DNA of 64,000 bases from an uncultured Clostridia bacterium (GCA_944387555.1 CALXFH010000006.1:1-64000), one strand, 5' to 3'; positions 53,279 through 61,678 are shown, numbered from the stretch's first letter. Made by a program: numbers and translations. The notes: generated from the letters alone by a model not told the origin.

Positions 53279-54043
53279 ATGAAAATATTTGAAATAGTAT
53301 TTAGTGCAACTGGAAGGACTCAAAAAGTAGTAGATATTATTAGTTCTGTATTTACTGAAGAAAAACAAAAAATCGACCTTAGTGAATATAATACTGAGAA
53401 TAAAATTTATAATCTTTCTGAAGATGACTTTTGCATTGTTGCAGTACCTGTATATGGTGGAAGAGTTCCTACCCCTGCAGCAAATCGTTTACGCAATATT
53501 AACGGTAATGGAGCTAAAGCTTTATTAGTAGCAGTATATGGTAATAGAGCTGTTGATGATTGTTTATTAGAATTAAAAAACATTTTAGTTGAGCAAGGAT
53601 TTAAATGTACATCTGCAATTTCTGCTGTTGCTGAACATTCAATGATGCCACAGTTTGCTACAGGTCGTCCTGATGATAAAGACAAAGAAGAATTAGAAAA
53701 GTTTGCTATGCAAATAAAGGAAAAATTAGAAAATAACACTCTTCCTGATTCAATAGAAGTTCCAGGAAACTTTCCATATGTTAAAGCAAGTAGTATGCCT
53801 TTAAAAATTAAAGTAAATAAAAATTGTATAAAATGTGGTAAATGTGCAAAAAGATGCCCAGTAGAAGCAATACCTTTTGATGACCCAAGTCGTACTGATA
53901 ACAAAAAATGTATTACTTGTATGCGTTGTATAGACGAATGCCCACAACACGCAAGATCTTTACCTCCTACATTAATGTCTGCTGTAAGTAAAGCAATGAA
54001 AAGTAAATTTGAAGGAAGAAAAGAAAATATTCTCTACATCTAG
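53279..54043 (+). CDS. EFR1-family flavodoxin-ferredoxin fusion
   Basis: A 254-aa protein. F-S-A-T-G-R-T-Q-K starts the flavodoxin-like half, followed by V-P-V-Y-G-G-R-V-P. The C-terminal half has C-I-K-C-G-K-C-A-K-R-C-P and C-I-T-C-M-R-C-I-D-E-C-P for two 4Fe-4S clusters. The start at 53279 follows GGGAGGA. It probably shuttles electrons to reductases of the types found in this window. Confidence 0.9.
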   Translation: MKIFEIVFSATGRTQKVVDIISSVFTEEKQKIDLSEYNTENKIYNLSEDDFCIVAVPVYGGRVPTPAANRLRNINGNGAKALLVAVYGNRAVDDCLLELKNILVEQGFKCTSAISAVAEHSMMPQFATGRPDDKDKEELEKFAMQIKEKLENNTLPDSIEVPGNFPYVKASSMPLKIKVNKNCIKCGKCAKRCPVEAIPFDDPSRTDNKKCITCMRCIDECPQHARSLPPTLMSAVSKAMKSKFEGRKENILYI

Positions 54044-54046
54044 AAT

Positions 54047-54082
54047 AAAAAGCTGCTAATTATTTAACAGCTTTTTATTTTT
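54047..54082 (+). terminator. Terminator of the EFR1 gene
   Basis: AAAAAGCTG pairs with CAGCTTTTT, then ATTTTTAT. Confidence 0.75.
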
Positions 54083-54156
54083 ATCTACAAATTGTAATTT
54101 GTAATTAAGATACAAAAAAGCACTTATCCTTAATAAATACTTTTTGTAAAATTGAT

Positions 54157-54318
54157 TTATTTATTTTGTTCTGAATCTTCATTATAATAGGTAAAATCAT
54201 AATTGCCTAAATATTCATATACTTGGTTTCTTAATTTTAAATATTTAACCGTTACAAAAGAAAGTAACACAATTAAAAAAATAATAATTCCCAAAAAAAT
54301 TTTACTTAATTTATTCAT
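54157..54318 (-). CDS. Small single-helix membrane protein
   Basis: A 53-aa protein. I-F-L-G-I-I-I-F-L-I-V-L-L-S-F-V-T-V-K-Y forms one membrane helix, and an acidic/polar tail (Y-E-Y-L-G-N-Y-D-F-T-Y-Y-N-E-D-S) follows. AAAAGGGG precedes the ATG by about 10 bases. No homologue recognised. Confidence 0.55.
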   Translation of the reverse strand: MNKLSKIFLGIIIFLIVLLSFVTVKYLKLRNQVYEYLGNYDFTYYNEDSEQNK

Positions 54319-54395
54319 ACAAAATACACCCCTTTTGATTATAGTATATTAATAAACAAGTTTCAATATTTTATTTAAACAATTTACTATTTGCA

Positions 54396-54803
54396 TTATT
54401 TATTATAAAAATAATTTTTTTCTTTTAAATAAGATATATTATCTTTAATCCAACTATTATTTGCAACTACCTTATTTATTTTCATTTCTATTTTCATAGA
54501 TTGTGTTTCAATTACCATTTCGTTTTCTAATAGACCATTTTTCATCTTAAAGTTGTTTATTTCATCCCACGAAATATGTAAATTATCAGCAATATTCCAA
54601 TCTCCTTGAATTGGGAACAAATTAATTCCATCCCTACTAAATCTAAATAAATATGATGTTGATTGCTCAAAAGCCAACACATTTACTATTCCTGTAGGTA
54701 ATACCCATTTTATTTTTGACTTTGTATGTCCACATAGAATGTTATTATCATAAGTATAGTTGTATTTTTCCAACTCACTTTTAACTTTTTCTAAACTTAA
54801 CAT
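54396..54803 (-). CDS. Small YqjF/PH-like protein, paralogue of the next gene
   Basis: A 135-aa protein. L-E-K-Y-N-Y and C-G-H-T-K-S-K-I-K-W-V-L-P-T-G, R-D-G-I-N-L-F-P-I-Q-G, W-D-E-I-N-N-F-K-M-K-N-G-L and a Lys/Glu-rich C-terminus with W-I-K-D-N. The pattern resembles PH-like proteins that sense membrane or cell-wall state, but the assignment is weak. The paralogue at 54826-55240 aligns along its whole length. Confidence 0.65.
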   Translation of the reverse strand: MLSLEKVKSELEKYNYTYDNNILCGHTKSKIKWVLPTGIVNVLAFEQSTSYLFRFSRDGINLFPIQGDWNIADNLHISWDEINNFKMKNGLLENEMVIETQSMKIEMKINKVVANNSWIKDNISYLKEKNYFYNK

Positions 54804-54825
54804 TTTTTACCTCCATAAATTATTT

Positions 54826-55240
54826 TTATTTATTGCAAAAATGATTATGTTCTATTAAATAAGCATTATTTTCTTTTACCCATTCATTCATTGCTTTTGC
54901 TTTTGGAATTTTCATTTCTATTTTTCCATTCTCTAATTGTAATCGTATTTCATCTTCCATAATTAAGCCTTTTTTTAAAATTGAAACTTTTTAAATCATT
55001 CCAAGCAACAAATGATTTTCCCATAACACGATATTTATTATTCAAATCTAATGGAAAGAAAGTTATTCCTTCTTCATCAAAATAAATAAAGAATGGTTGG
55101 AATTGTTCAAAGGAATATACTGTTATTCCTGGTAAAGGTAAAATCCATTTCATTTTCATTTTAGGATGACCAAAAGTGATTGCTTTTTCATCCTTCAATC
55201 CAAACTTTTCAATTACTTCTTTTAATTGTTCTTCTAGCAT
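54826..55240 (-). CDS. Paralogue of the previous gene with an A-tract frameshift
   Basis: The frame breaks in an A7 run (plus-strand T7 at 54970-54976): F-K-K-R-L-N-Y-G-R-stop. Removing one A gives F-K-K-G-L-I-M-E-D-E-I and 137 aa, aligning with F-K-M-K-N-G-L-L-E-N-E-M of its neighbour. Unlike the CGG sites this is a homopolymer with AGG, a codon that is used normally as Arg elsewhere here, so slippage, phase variation or sequencing error are all possible. Confidence 0.6.
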
Positions 55241-55287
55241 ATTTACTCACCTCCTATAACTCTACTAAATTATTTCTAATTTAGTTA

Positions 55288-55905
55288 TTAATTTATAAAC
55301 TTACTAGCTAATTCATAAACTTGTAGAACTTCTTTTGAGTTTTTATCCCAAGTATCAAGTTCTTTTTTTACTAATTCTGGATATTTTTTACTTATATCTC
55401 TTATTGCATTTCCTATTGATTTTCTTGCATATTCACTTGTATCATTTTTTTGTTTTGAAAGCAATTTGATTGCTATATCTGGATGCTCTTTAAAATAAGG
55501 TCTACTAGTCCATATTCTTAGTCCTTCTGAAACAGCTCTACGCACATTAGGATTATCACTTTTAAACCATTCCTTTATTATTGGTAAACTATTTTCATAA
55601 CCAATTATTGAGCAATAATTATCAAAAGCCATAGCAAACACTTCTTGAACTTTCCAATTATCATGTTTGCTTACAGTATTATAGAGAAAATCTAATGCTT
55701 CTTCTTTTACATTAGCAATATACCCAAGTAATAAAACTCCTACTTCTTGTATCTGAAAATTATCAGATTCATAAAGCTCTAAAGCCATATTGTAACATTC
55801 ATCTGTTGAGTTGCTTTTGAAAAACTTTTTTGCTTCATTCTTTACAATTTTAAGACTATCTTTTTCTGGTATCAAGTTTTCCAAATAATTTATATAATCA
55901 GTCAT
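55288..55905 (-). CDS. DNA alkylation repair (AlkD-like) HEAT-repeat protein
   Basis: A 205-aa all-helical protein with HEAT-like repeats: Q-I-Q-E-V-G-V-L-L-L-G-Y, W-K-V-Q-E-V-F-A-M-A-F-D, N-P-N-V-R-R-A-V-S-E-G-L-R-I-W, Y-A-R-K-S-I-G-N-A-I-R-D-I-S-K. It resembles AlkD/DNA alkylation repair enzymes, which remove alkylated bases. The catalytic Asp/Trp cannot be confirmed by eye. Confidence 0.8.
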   Translation of the reverse strand: MTDYINYLENLIPEKDSLKIVKNEAKKFFKSNSTDECYNMALELYESDNFQIQEVGVLLLGYIANVKEEALDFLYNTVSKHDNWKVQEVFAMAFDNYCSIIGYENSLPIIKEWFKSDNPNVRRAVSEGLRIWTSRPYFKEHPDIAIKLLSKQKNDTSEYARKSIGNAIRDISKKYPELVKKELDTWDKNSKEVLQVYELASKFIN

Positions 55906-56042
55906 ACAATAAATCTCTCCTTAATTATTTTTTGATATGGATTAGCATGATGAACAATAAATAACTACAATTACTATTTTCATTTTCATAATAAAAGCTC
56001 TTTTAATTTGCTAGATTGTACTATGTTATTTTATTAATTAGT

Positions 56043-56755
56043 TTAATAACCTTTATTTAAAGTTTTATTTTCAACTAAAATTATAATATTTCTATTCTCA
56101 TCAGTAATAACTGTTCTATTTACTCCTAAAGTTTCGCTATTAAATGGATTTTCATAGTCATATTCAAGTCCTAGACCATAAGTTCTACTACTAGTAGTTA
56201 TATTGATACTAAATCTATATGTTTTTCTATGTTGACCACTATCCCAATGAGTTTCTGAACCATTCATTTGTGATTCAACATTTGTAATACCTTCATTTGA
56301 AATGTTTATTAATTCATTTATTCCATCATCTAAATTCTCTATATTATTTATAGCATCTTTTGAAAAAATACTTTTTATTGTTTCATAATCTTTTGTTTCT
56401 ATTTTCCCCATTATATCGTTACAAATAATCTCTGTTTTTTTATCATCTGACATAAATAATTGTTCAATAGGATTGTCTGACAAAATCATTTTACCATTCT
56501 CTTGTCTTATGTTTATACTCTCATCACTATTTACATCTATTTCATTAAAGTTCTTTATTAAATTCTTTATTGAAATGAAATCAATAATTCCAAATAATAT
56601 GGTAATAATTAATAATATAATAAATGTCTTTTTAAATTTCTTTTTTATAGCTCTTATTATTCCAAATATTATTGTAAGTACAAGTAGTATAATACTAATT
56701 AAACTAACAACAACTGTTAATATTCCTGATACCCCAAATGTTATAAATCCATCAT
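56043..56755 (-). CDS. DUF5104-like membrane protein, broken at its start
   Basis: From ATG at 56755 (with AGGGGTG 5 bases upstream) the frame stops after M-M-D-L. One inserted base after the second codon gives a 237-aa product whose first 60 residues (F-I-T-F-G-V-S-G-I-L-T-V-V-V, F-G-I-I-R-A-I-K-K-K-F-K-K-T-F-I-I-L-L) closely match the start of the next gene upstream. The part from about 56489 on fits DUF5104 (C-N-D-I-M-G-K-I, T-Y-R-F-S-I-N). The missing base may be an assembly loss or a real mutation; the CGG rule does not apply here. Confidence 0.55.
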
Positions 56756-56771
56756 AAAAACACCCCTGTTT

Positions 56772-57575
56772 TTAAAGTTTTAAATTATCTATTATTTCTA
56801 CTATTTCATCATAATCTGGTACATTTTCTTTAACTTTACTATAATCATTTTCAAAGTTTTTAAGCATTTCTCTACCTGATTCATCTACTCCATATCCTAC
56901 AGTTGTTCTTATATCTAAATCTGTACCATAGTCTAATAATAACTGTAATGTTTCTGCCGCCTTATCGTTATCATAAAATCTTAAAGCAAGTAATCCGTTT
57001 TTATTCATATCAGATTCTTGATAATTTGGATCAGCACCATTTTCGAGTAATAATTTTGTTGCACCATAATATCCACATTCTGTTGTATAAGTAAGTGGAG
57101 TATTAACCCCTTGTGGTTTTTCATAAATTTGCACATCTGGATTTGCCCCATTTTTTAATAGCAATTCTAATATGCTCCATTCATCTTTTTCTTTGTTTTC
57201 GTCTGGATTATATTTTATTGCATAATATATAGCTTTTGTTGTTTCGTTAGGATTCCAACCATTATTTAAATATTGTTCTACTTTATTATAATCATAATCT
57301 TTTATAGCAATTAATTCTTCTCCTTCTTCTTTTATCTGTTCTTGTCTTTGTATTTCATCATAATTCACAAAATTATTTATAATCTTATAATCTATAAATG
57401 CAAGAATAATTGTTAGAATTAGCAATATTATAAATGTTTTTGTAAATTTCTTTTTTACTAATCTAATTACACCAAATACTATTGTTAATATTAGTAATGC
57501 AATAATCATTACATTAAATCCTATAAATAAGATTCCTAATGTTCCTATTAAAGGAATTACTGTTAAAGCTGCCAT
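56772..57575 (-). CDS. Membrane-anchored ankyrin-repeat protein
   Basis: The start at 57575 (M-A-A-L-T-V-I-P) follows ATGGGGGATT. The 267-aa protein has two or three N-terminal helices, then ankyrin repeats L-L-L-K-N-G-A-N-P-D, T-P-L-T-Y-T-T-E-C-G-Y-Y-G-A-T-K-L-L-L-E-N-G-A-D-P and L-Q-L-L-L-D-Y-G-T-D-L. The membrane part resembles the gene that follows it. Protein-protein interaction role likely. Confidence 0.85.
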   Translation of the reverse strand: MAALTVIPLIGTLGILFIGFNVMIIALLILTIVFGVIRLVKKKFTKTFIILLILTIILAFIDYKIINNFVNYDEIQRQEQIKEEGEELIAIKDYDYNKVEQYLNNGWNPNETTKAIYYAIKYNPDENKEKDEWSILELLLKNGANPDVQIYEKPQGVNTPLTYTTECGYYGATKLLLENGADPNYQESDMNKNGLLALRFYDNDKAAETLQLLLDYGTDLDIRTTVGYGVDESGREMLKNFENDYSKVKENVPDYDEIVEIIDNLKL

Positions 57576-57624
57576 AAACAATCCCCCATATAAATTACTA
57601 TTTATTTTTATGATAATAACATAA

Positions 57625-57654
57625 ATGAGAGTAATTATCAATAATTACTCTCAT
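57625..57654 (-). terminator. Perfect 14-bp hairpin upstream of the ankyrin gene
   Basis: ATGAGAGTAATTAT pairs with ATAATTACTCTCAT about CA. It lies between the sigma/DUF4179 pair and the ankyrin gene. A nearly identical hairpin occurs at 61650-61677, so this is a recurring gene-end structure. Confidence 0.65.
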
Positions 57655-57695
57655 CAATATTGGCTATTTTAAGGAAAAGAACCTAATCGTATAAT

Positions 57696-58802
57696 TTATT
57701 TACTTCTTTCTAATTCAATTATTATCTCTTCTCCTTTGTTTGTAAAAATATGAACTGTTAAATTATCTGTTGCATCATATTTTGTTAAATTAAAAGTTTG
57801 GTGATAATCTATTATCTTATCTTCATCACTTGGTAAACTATATCCACCATCTCCATCACTTCTTTGTGCAGTTTCAAATCTCTTTCCATTTGAAGTTTCT
57901 ACATATTCTTTTTGAAGTGCTATTTTATCATAAATATTTTTTGGCATATCTGTTCCTAATAATTCATAATCAACTTTATTAGTTTTTATTTCTGGAATTG
58001 ATATTTTAAATGCTGTATTTGACAAGCTTGCTTCCACTTTATTTACATCTATTCCATCTTCATTACAACTTTTAACTTTATAAATGGTAGTTTCTCTATT
58101 ATAGAATTCTTCTGGTACATCAATTTCAAAGTGCCAGTTTCCTTCGTAAACTGTGTCTATTGTCTTTCCATCAATATATTTGCTAGTTTTTATCTTAGTA
58201 AAATCTACAGTTAAGTGCTTACTTTTTGGAAATAGCACTGGACTTCCTGTAGCTGATAATGATACCTTAATTTCATTGTCACTTATTTTTGTTGGTAAAA
58301 AACTATAAGATCCCTGATAATGGTCTTCCATTTTGTCTTCCTCTTTAATAAGATTATGTGTATCAAATACAAGTTTTCCTGTCTCATCTACAATTCTTAA
58401 ATCTTCAAAGTCTGTAATATTTCCAAAGTCATCAATATCATATTTATCACTTAATTTCACATCAAAATTCATATCAAAATTAAAATCATCTATTAATATT
58501 GAATCTACCTTTATATCTATTCCATCTGCATTTTGATAATCTGTTTTCACATCTGCAACATATCCATTATTTACTGCTGTATCAACACCATCGCTTGTAT
58601 TTTTTCCAAAATAATTTCTTATAAAAGTAGTTGCAGCAAATGCTACTCCTGATATTGATATTATAGCTATACTTACAATTGCAACAGGTTTTAATACATT
58701 TTTCTTACTTTTTTTCATTATTATATTTTCCCCCTCTTCAAAGTTGGATATAGATATTTTCTGTTTTACTCTTTCTAGCATTTCTTTATTTTCTTTATTC
58801 AT
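57696..58802 (-). CDS. DUF4179 protein, probable anti-sigma partner
   Basis: Start at 58802 (ATG overlapping the sigma stop, ATGAATAA), 368 aa. A cytoplasmic N-terminus (K-E-M-L-E-R-V-K-Q-K) is followed by one membrane helix at about residues 38-58 (V-A-I-V-S-I-A-I-I-S-I-S-G-V-A) and a large extracytoplasmic DUF4179 domain. The overlap with a sigma-70-like gene is the standard ECF sigma/anti-sigma layout, so it likely holds the sigma factor until a surface signal arrives. Confidence 0.85.
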   Translation of the reverse strand: MNKENKEMLERVKQKISISNFEEGENIIMKKSKKNVLKPVAIVSIAIISISGVAFAATTFIRNYFGKNTSDGVDTAVNNGYVADVKTDYQNADGIDIKVDSILIDDFNFDMNFDVKLSDKYDIDDFGNITDFEDLRIVDETGKLVFDTHNLIKEEDKMEDHYQGSYSFLPTKISDNEIKVSLSATGSPVLFPKSKHLTVDFTKIKTSKYIDGKTIDTVYEGNWHFEIDVPEEFYNRETTIYKVKSCNEDGIDVNKVEASLSNTAFKISIPEIKTNKVDYELLGTDMPKNIYDKIALQKEYVETSNGKRFETAQRSDGDGGYSLPSDEDKIIDYHQTFNLTKYDATDNLTVHIFTNKGEEIIIELERSK

Positions 58803-59350
58803 CAAAACTATACCCTCCTTTTTCTAAATCTTTTTTTATTCTCTTTCTTATTCGATATATTTTTTGTTTCACTGCAAATTCTGAAATATTTAATATTTTT
58901 GAAATTTCTTTATTTTTTCTGCCTGAATAGTAATACAAATTAAATACCTCTATATCTTCTTTTTTTAATTTCATAAGTGTCTTTTCAATTAAATCAATTT
59001 TTTCTCTTTGTTCTAACAGCATATCTATTTTTTTCAGGTCTTGTATGTCATATTGCAAGTCGTCAATTGAACTATTTATTTTAATAATTCTTCCGCTTCT
59101 CTCTCACTAGATTTTTAACTATACCTGCTATATATGAACTTAACATTTTATTTTCATCTAATTTTTCTCTGTTTTTCCATATTATAAAGAATGTATCTGC
59201 TACTATTTCTTCTATATCTTCATTTGAAAATTTATAGTAATTCATATTTTTTATAACTTTATGTATATAATTATTATATTCATCCACTATTTTTTCTATA
59301 TCAAGTTCATTATTATTTTTATAATACTTTATTATTTTTCCCTCTTTCAA
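58795..59350 (-). CDS. ECF-type sigma factor with a +1 recoding site
   Basis: Codons 1-85 carry sigma region 2 (E-Y-N-N-Y-I-H-K-V-I, I-E-E-I-V-A-D-T-F-F-I-I-W-K). Codon 86 is CGG; the plain frame stops four codons later. Skipping the C gives V-R-E-K-G-R-I-I-K-I-N-S-S-I-D-D-L and region 4 (L-K-K-E-D-I-E-V-F-N-L-Y-Y, N-K-E-I-S-K-I-L-N-I-S-E-F-A-V-K-Q-K). The 184-aa product overlaps the start of its DUF4179 partner. Without recoding, only half a sigma factor would be made. Confidence 0.85.
59093..59095 (-). other. CGG +1 recoding site 9 (sigma factor)
   Basis: Context GAG-AAG-CGG-AAG-AAT-TAT-TAA. Dropping the C gives GAG-AAG-GGA-AGA-ATT-ATT-AAA, joining regions 2 and 4. GAGAAG-CGGA is the same 10-mer as at site 3 in the ABC gene. 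Confidence 0.87.
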
Positions 59351-59527
59351 TTTAGATCTAAACTCCTTTATTATCTTTTAAGATATCTTACACTTATATA
59401 TTGATTATAAAACAAAAAAAGTAACAATTTTATAAAAATTTTATATAAACAAAAATGAAAGTAATTACAAATAGTAACTACTCTCATCAAAATTATAATT
59501 TGTAGGGATGATTATATAATAATATAA

Positions 59528-59562
59528 TAATAAATTACAGGTAGTTTTTGAGCTACCTGTAT
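59528..59562 (-). terminator. Terminator of the uracil-glycosylase-like gene
   Basis: ACAGGTAG pairs with CTACCTGT; an A/T-rich tail follows on the minus strand. Confidence 0.65.
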
Positions 59563-59566
59563 ACAA

Positions 59567-60250
59567 TTATCTCTCATAATCATCCATATCTTTTTGACTT
59601 TTAAAATTTGTTCTTATAATGTAATTTAAATCTTCTATTGCTTTATCTATATTCATCATTCCATTTCCAATAGGATAATAAACAGGATATACGTTATAAT
59701 TCTTTCCTGCAATATTTCTTGGAAAACTTTGCTTCCTGCATTGTGATACTGATATATTTTTATTTAATAAAATAGAGCTAACTTGGTTTCCAAGAGTTAT
59801 AATTATCTTAGGATTAATTATTTCAATTTCCTTGCATAATAAATCAAGATATTGGCTGTAAACTGAATTTGGTAATACTCTTGCATCAACTTGAGTACAT
59901 TTTCCAAGATTAGTTATGAAATATTTATGTTGTTCTACATCATCATATACTAAGTTAGCAAAGTTTTCATCCCATTCCTGTGGTTTTCTTTTTTGAATTT
60001 CTTCATATATTCTTTCGTCAAGTAATCCAATTCTATAAAATAATTTCCATATATTTTTAGTTCCTATCCATGGGGATCTTCTACCTTTCCAATTAGGGCT
60101 AGATGCAATATTCCTTCCAGTTGGATTCATAAACACAAAACAAATATCTGGATTATTTGTACACCCACCATTATATATAGATGTTAATTCTTTAGCTCCA
60201 TATTCTTGTTGTAATTTATCATATTCTGGATTCAAATCACTTATTCCCAT
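59567..60250 (-). CDS. Uracil-DNA-glycosylase-superfamily protein
   Basis: A 227-aa protein. I-C-F-V-F-M-N-P-T-G-R-N (G-x-x-P-type active-site loop) at about residues 36-47, Y-F-I-T-N-L-G-K-C, I-I-I-T-L-G-N-Q-V and V-Y-P-V-Y-Y-P-I-G-N-G (second active-site loop, His replaced). It is likely a distant uracil/mismatch glycosylase or a diverged relative. Confidence 0.8.
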   Translation of the reverse strand: MGISDLNPEYDKLQQEYGAKELTSIYNGGCTNNPDICFVFMNPTGRNIASSPNWKGRRSPWIGTKNIWKLFYRIGLLDERIYEEIQKRKPQEWDENFANLVYDDVEQHKYFITNLGKCTQVDARVLPNSVYSQYLDLLCKEIEIINPKIIITLGNQVSSILLNKNISVSQCRKQSFPRNIAGKNYNVYPVYYPIGNGMMNIDKAIEDLNYIIRTNFKSQKDMDDYER

Positions 60251-60354
60251 TATCTAACCACCTTTTTTATTTTTTCCACTGCTACTTTTTCTAATTCATT
60301 ATAATCTCTACAAATCTTAGTTAAAAATTCAATCTTACAACAAATTACTATTTA

Positions 60355-60531
60355 TTAGCCTTTTGTATATTGTCTTTTTATAATATTAAATAAACTCGAT
60401 AATATAAGACTACTTAATGAAATAAATAGATATACATTATTTTTTTCATCTACAAAAACACATAAACAAATAAATATCATTGCTGATATTAACAAAATTA
60501 CATTTCCTATTGTTAGTAATTTAATTATCAT
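60355..60531 (-). CDS. Small two-helix membrane protein
   Basis: A 58-aa protein. L-L-T-I-G-N-V-I-L-L-I-S-A-M-I-F-I-C-L-C-V-F-V, then D-E-K-N-N and L-F-I-S-L-S-S-L-I-L-S-S-L-F-N-I-I. An earlier ATG in another frame (ATGGATAAAAAATGA) lies closer to the GAGAGG box, so the start is uncertain. No family recognised. Confidence 0.5.
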   Translation of the reverse strand: MIIKLLTIGNVILLISAMIFICLCVFVDEKNNVYLFISLSSLILSSLFNIIKRQYTKG

Positions 60532-60596
60532 TTTTTATCCATAACAATTGACCTCTCTTTTAATTCATCATAATTTTTTTAACTACAAATTATTAT

Positions 60597-60917
60597 TTAT
60601 CTAATACTTTCCAAGTAAGAAATATTTTTACCTTTTGATTTTGCATATTCAATTTCAGACTTTGTACTTTCTCCAATATATCCTCCAGGATTAATAACAT
60701 ATATCTCATCTGACATATCTATTTTCTGTCTATGCATTTTGTCTAGCATCTTCTTAGTTTCTAAATCTATGTCTTCCTTTTTTATATTATTAAAAAAGTT
60801 AGGTGTAAAAACAATATTCCCCTCTAAAGTTAGTTTTTCTTGAACTTTCATAAATTCATCTTTAAACTTAATTGAACCACATAATGTTATTATATTATAT
60901 CTATTATCAAGATTCAT
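60597..60917 (-). CDS. Nucleoside-2-deoxyribosyltransferase-like protein
   Basis: A 106-aa protein. I-I-T-L-C-G-S-I-K-F-K-D-E-F, D-M-S-D-E-I-Y-V-I-N-P-G-G-Y-I-G-E-S-T-K-S-E-I-E-Y-A: the layout of small NDT-fold proteins. It may process modified nucleosides or be a phage-type nucleotide protein. Confidence 0.75.
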   Translation of the reverse strand: MNLDNRYNIITLCGSIKFKDEFMKVQEKLTLEGNIVFTPNFFNNIKKEDIDLETKKMLDKMHRQKIDMSDEIYVINPGGYIGESTKSEIEYAKSKGKNISYLESIR

Positions 60918-60932
60918 TTTTATCTCCTTAAA

Positions 60933-61109
60933 TTATTTATTATCATCTTTCTTATTAAAAACCATTCCCAATAGCACAAAACATAATGTTAGAAAAATAC
61001 CAGAACAAACAATTTTTACGTCTACACCCAAAACTGCTAATACAATTGATATAACTGCAAAAATTACCCCTATAATACATAACACAATACTTATTTTATT
61101 TTTATTCAT
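60933..61109 (-). CDS. Small two-helix membrane protein
   Basis: About 58 aa from the ATG at 61109 (N-K-N-K-I-S-I-V-L-C-I-I-G-V-I-F). Two hydrophobic helices and a charged tail (N-K-K-D-D-N-K). The start could also be a GTG five codons upstream. No family recognised. Confidence 0.5.
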   Translation of the reverse strand: MNKNKISIVLCIIGVIFAVISIVLAVLGVDVKIVCSGIFLTLCFVLLGMVFNKKDDNK

Positions 61110-61374
61110 AAATTTACTTGGCACATATATAAATCCAATTACTTTTATTGTGGTAAGAGTTGTGCCTTCCTCCCTTCTTACTAATTATTTAATAACTATT
61201 ATAATTTTACACCAAATATTTAATAAAGTAAATTTAAAACATTAAAATATAATTTTTCTTTCTTAAAAAAATTATATTGACATTATATTAATTTTCTTGT
61301 TATCCTTTTTATTTCGTGATATATTAAATATGATAATATTTTAAATATAAATTTAGTAATTGAGGTGGTAAAAA

Positions 61375-61632
61375 ATGCAATACGTATATAGTCCTAGAGG
61401 AGTATGTTCAAGAGAAATGAAAATAGAAGTAGAAGGAAATATAATAAAAAAAGTAGAAATAGTTGGTGGTTGTGCAGGTAATACTGTTGGCGTATCAAGG
61501 TTAATTCAAGGTATGGATATTGATGAAGCAATAAAAAGATTAAAAGGCATACCTTGTGGAAATAAAGGAACTTCTTGTCCAGACCAATTAGCAAGAGCTT
61601 TAGAAAATATTAAAAAAGAAGCAAGAAAATAA
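61375..61632 (+). CDS. TSCPD-domain (TIGR03905-type) protein
   Basis: An 85-aa protein. Y-V-Y-S-P-R-G-V-C-S-R, G-G-C-A-G-N-T-V-G-V-S-R-L-I and G-T-S-C-P-D-Q-L-A are the TSCPD signature with four Cys. It is related to the C-terminal zinc or vitamin-B12-RNR-associated domain; role unknown. GAGGTGG precedes the ATG. Confidence 0.9.
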   Translation: MQYVYSPRGVCSREMKIEVEGNIIKKVEIVGGCAGNTVGVSRLIQGMDIDEAIKRLKGIPCGNKGTSCPDQLARALENIKKEARK

Positions 61633-61649
61633 AATAACAAAATATAAAT

Positions 61650-61677
61650 GAGAGTAATTATTAATTTAATTACTCTC
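61650..61677. terminator. Bidirectional terminator
   Basis: GAGAGTAATTA pairs with TAATTACTCTC. Convergent genes end on both sides. Related in sequence to 57625-57654. Confidence 0.7.
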
Positions 61678-61678
61678 A

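Noticed and set aside
54970-54976. Counting the AGG/A7 break as a tenth site of the CGG system
   Set aside because: AGG occurs in frame as a normal Arg codon elsewhere (for example in the HTH gene at 425 and the patatin gene at 14296), and the change is in a homopolymer.
3154-59095. Treating the nine broken genes as ordinary pseudogenes
   Set aside because: All nine breaks are the same kind (one C before GGN, in frame), the coding sequence on both sides is fully conserved, and essential-type genes are included. Random decay would give mixed indels and stops.
3154-59095. CGG simply reassigned to another amino acid
   Set aside because: Any one-codon reading leaves the downstream frame wrong at every site; only a one-base skip restores the proteins.
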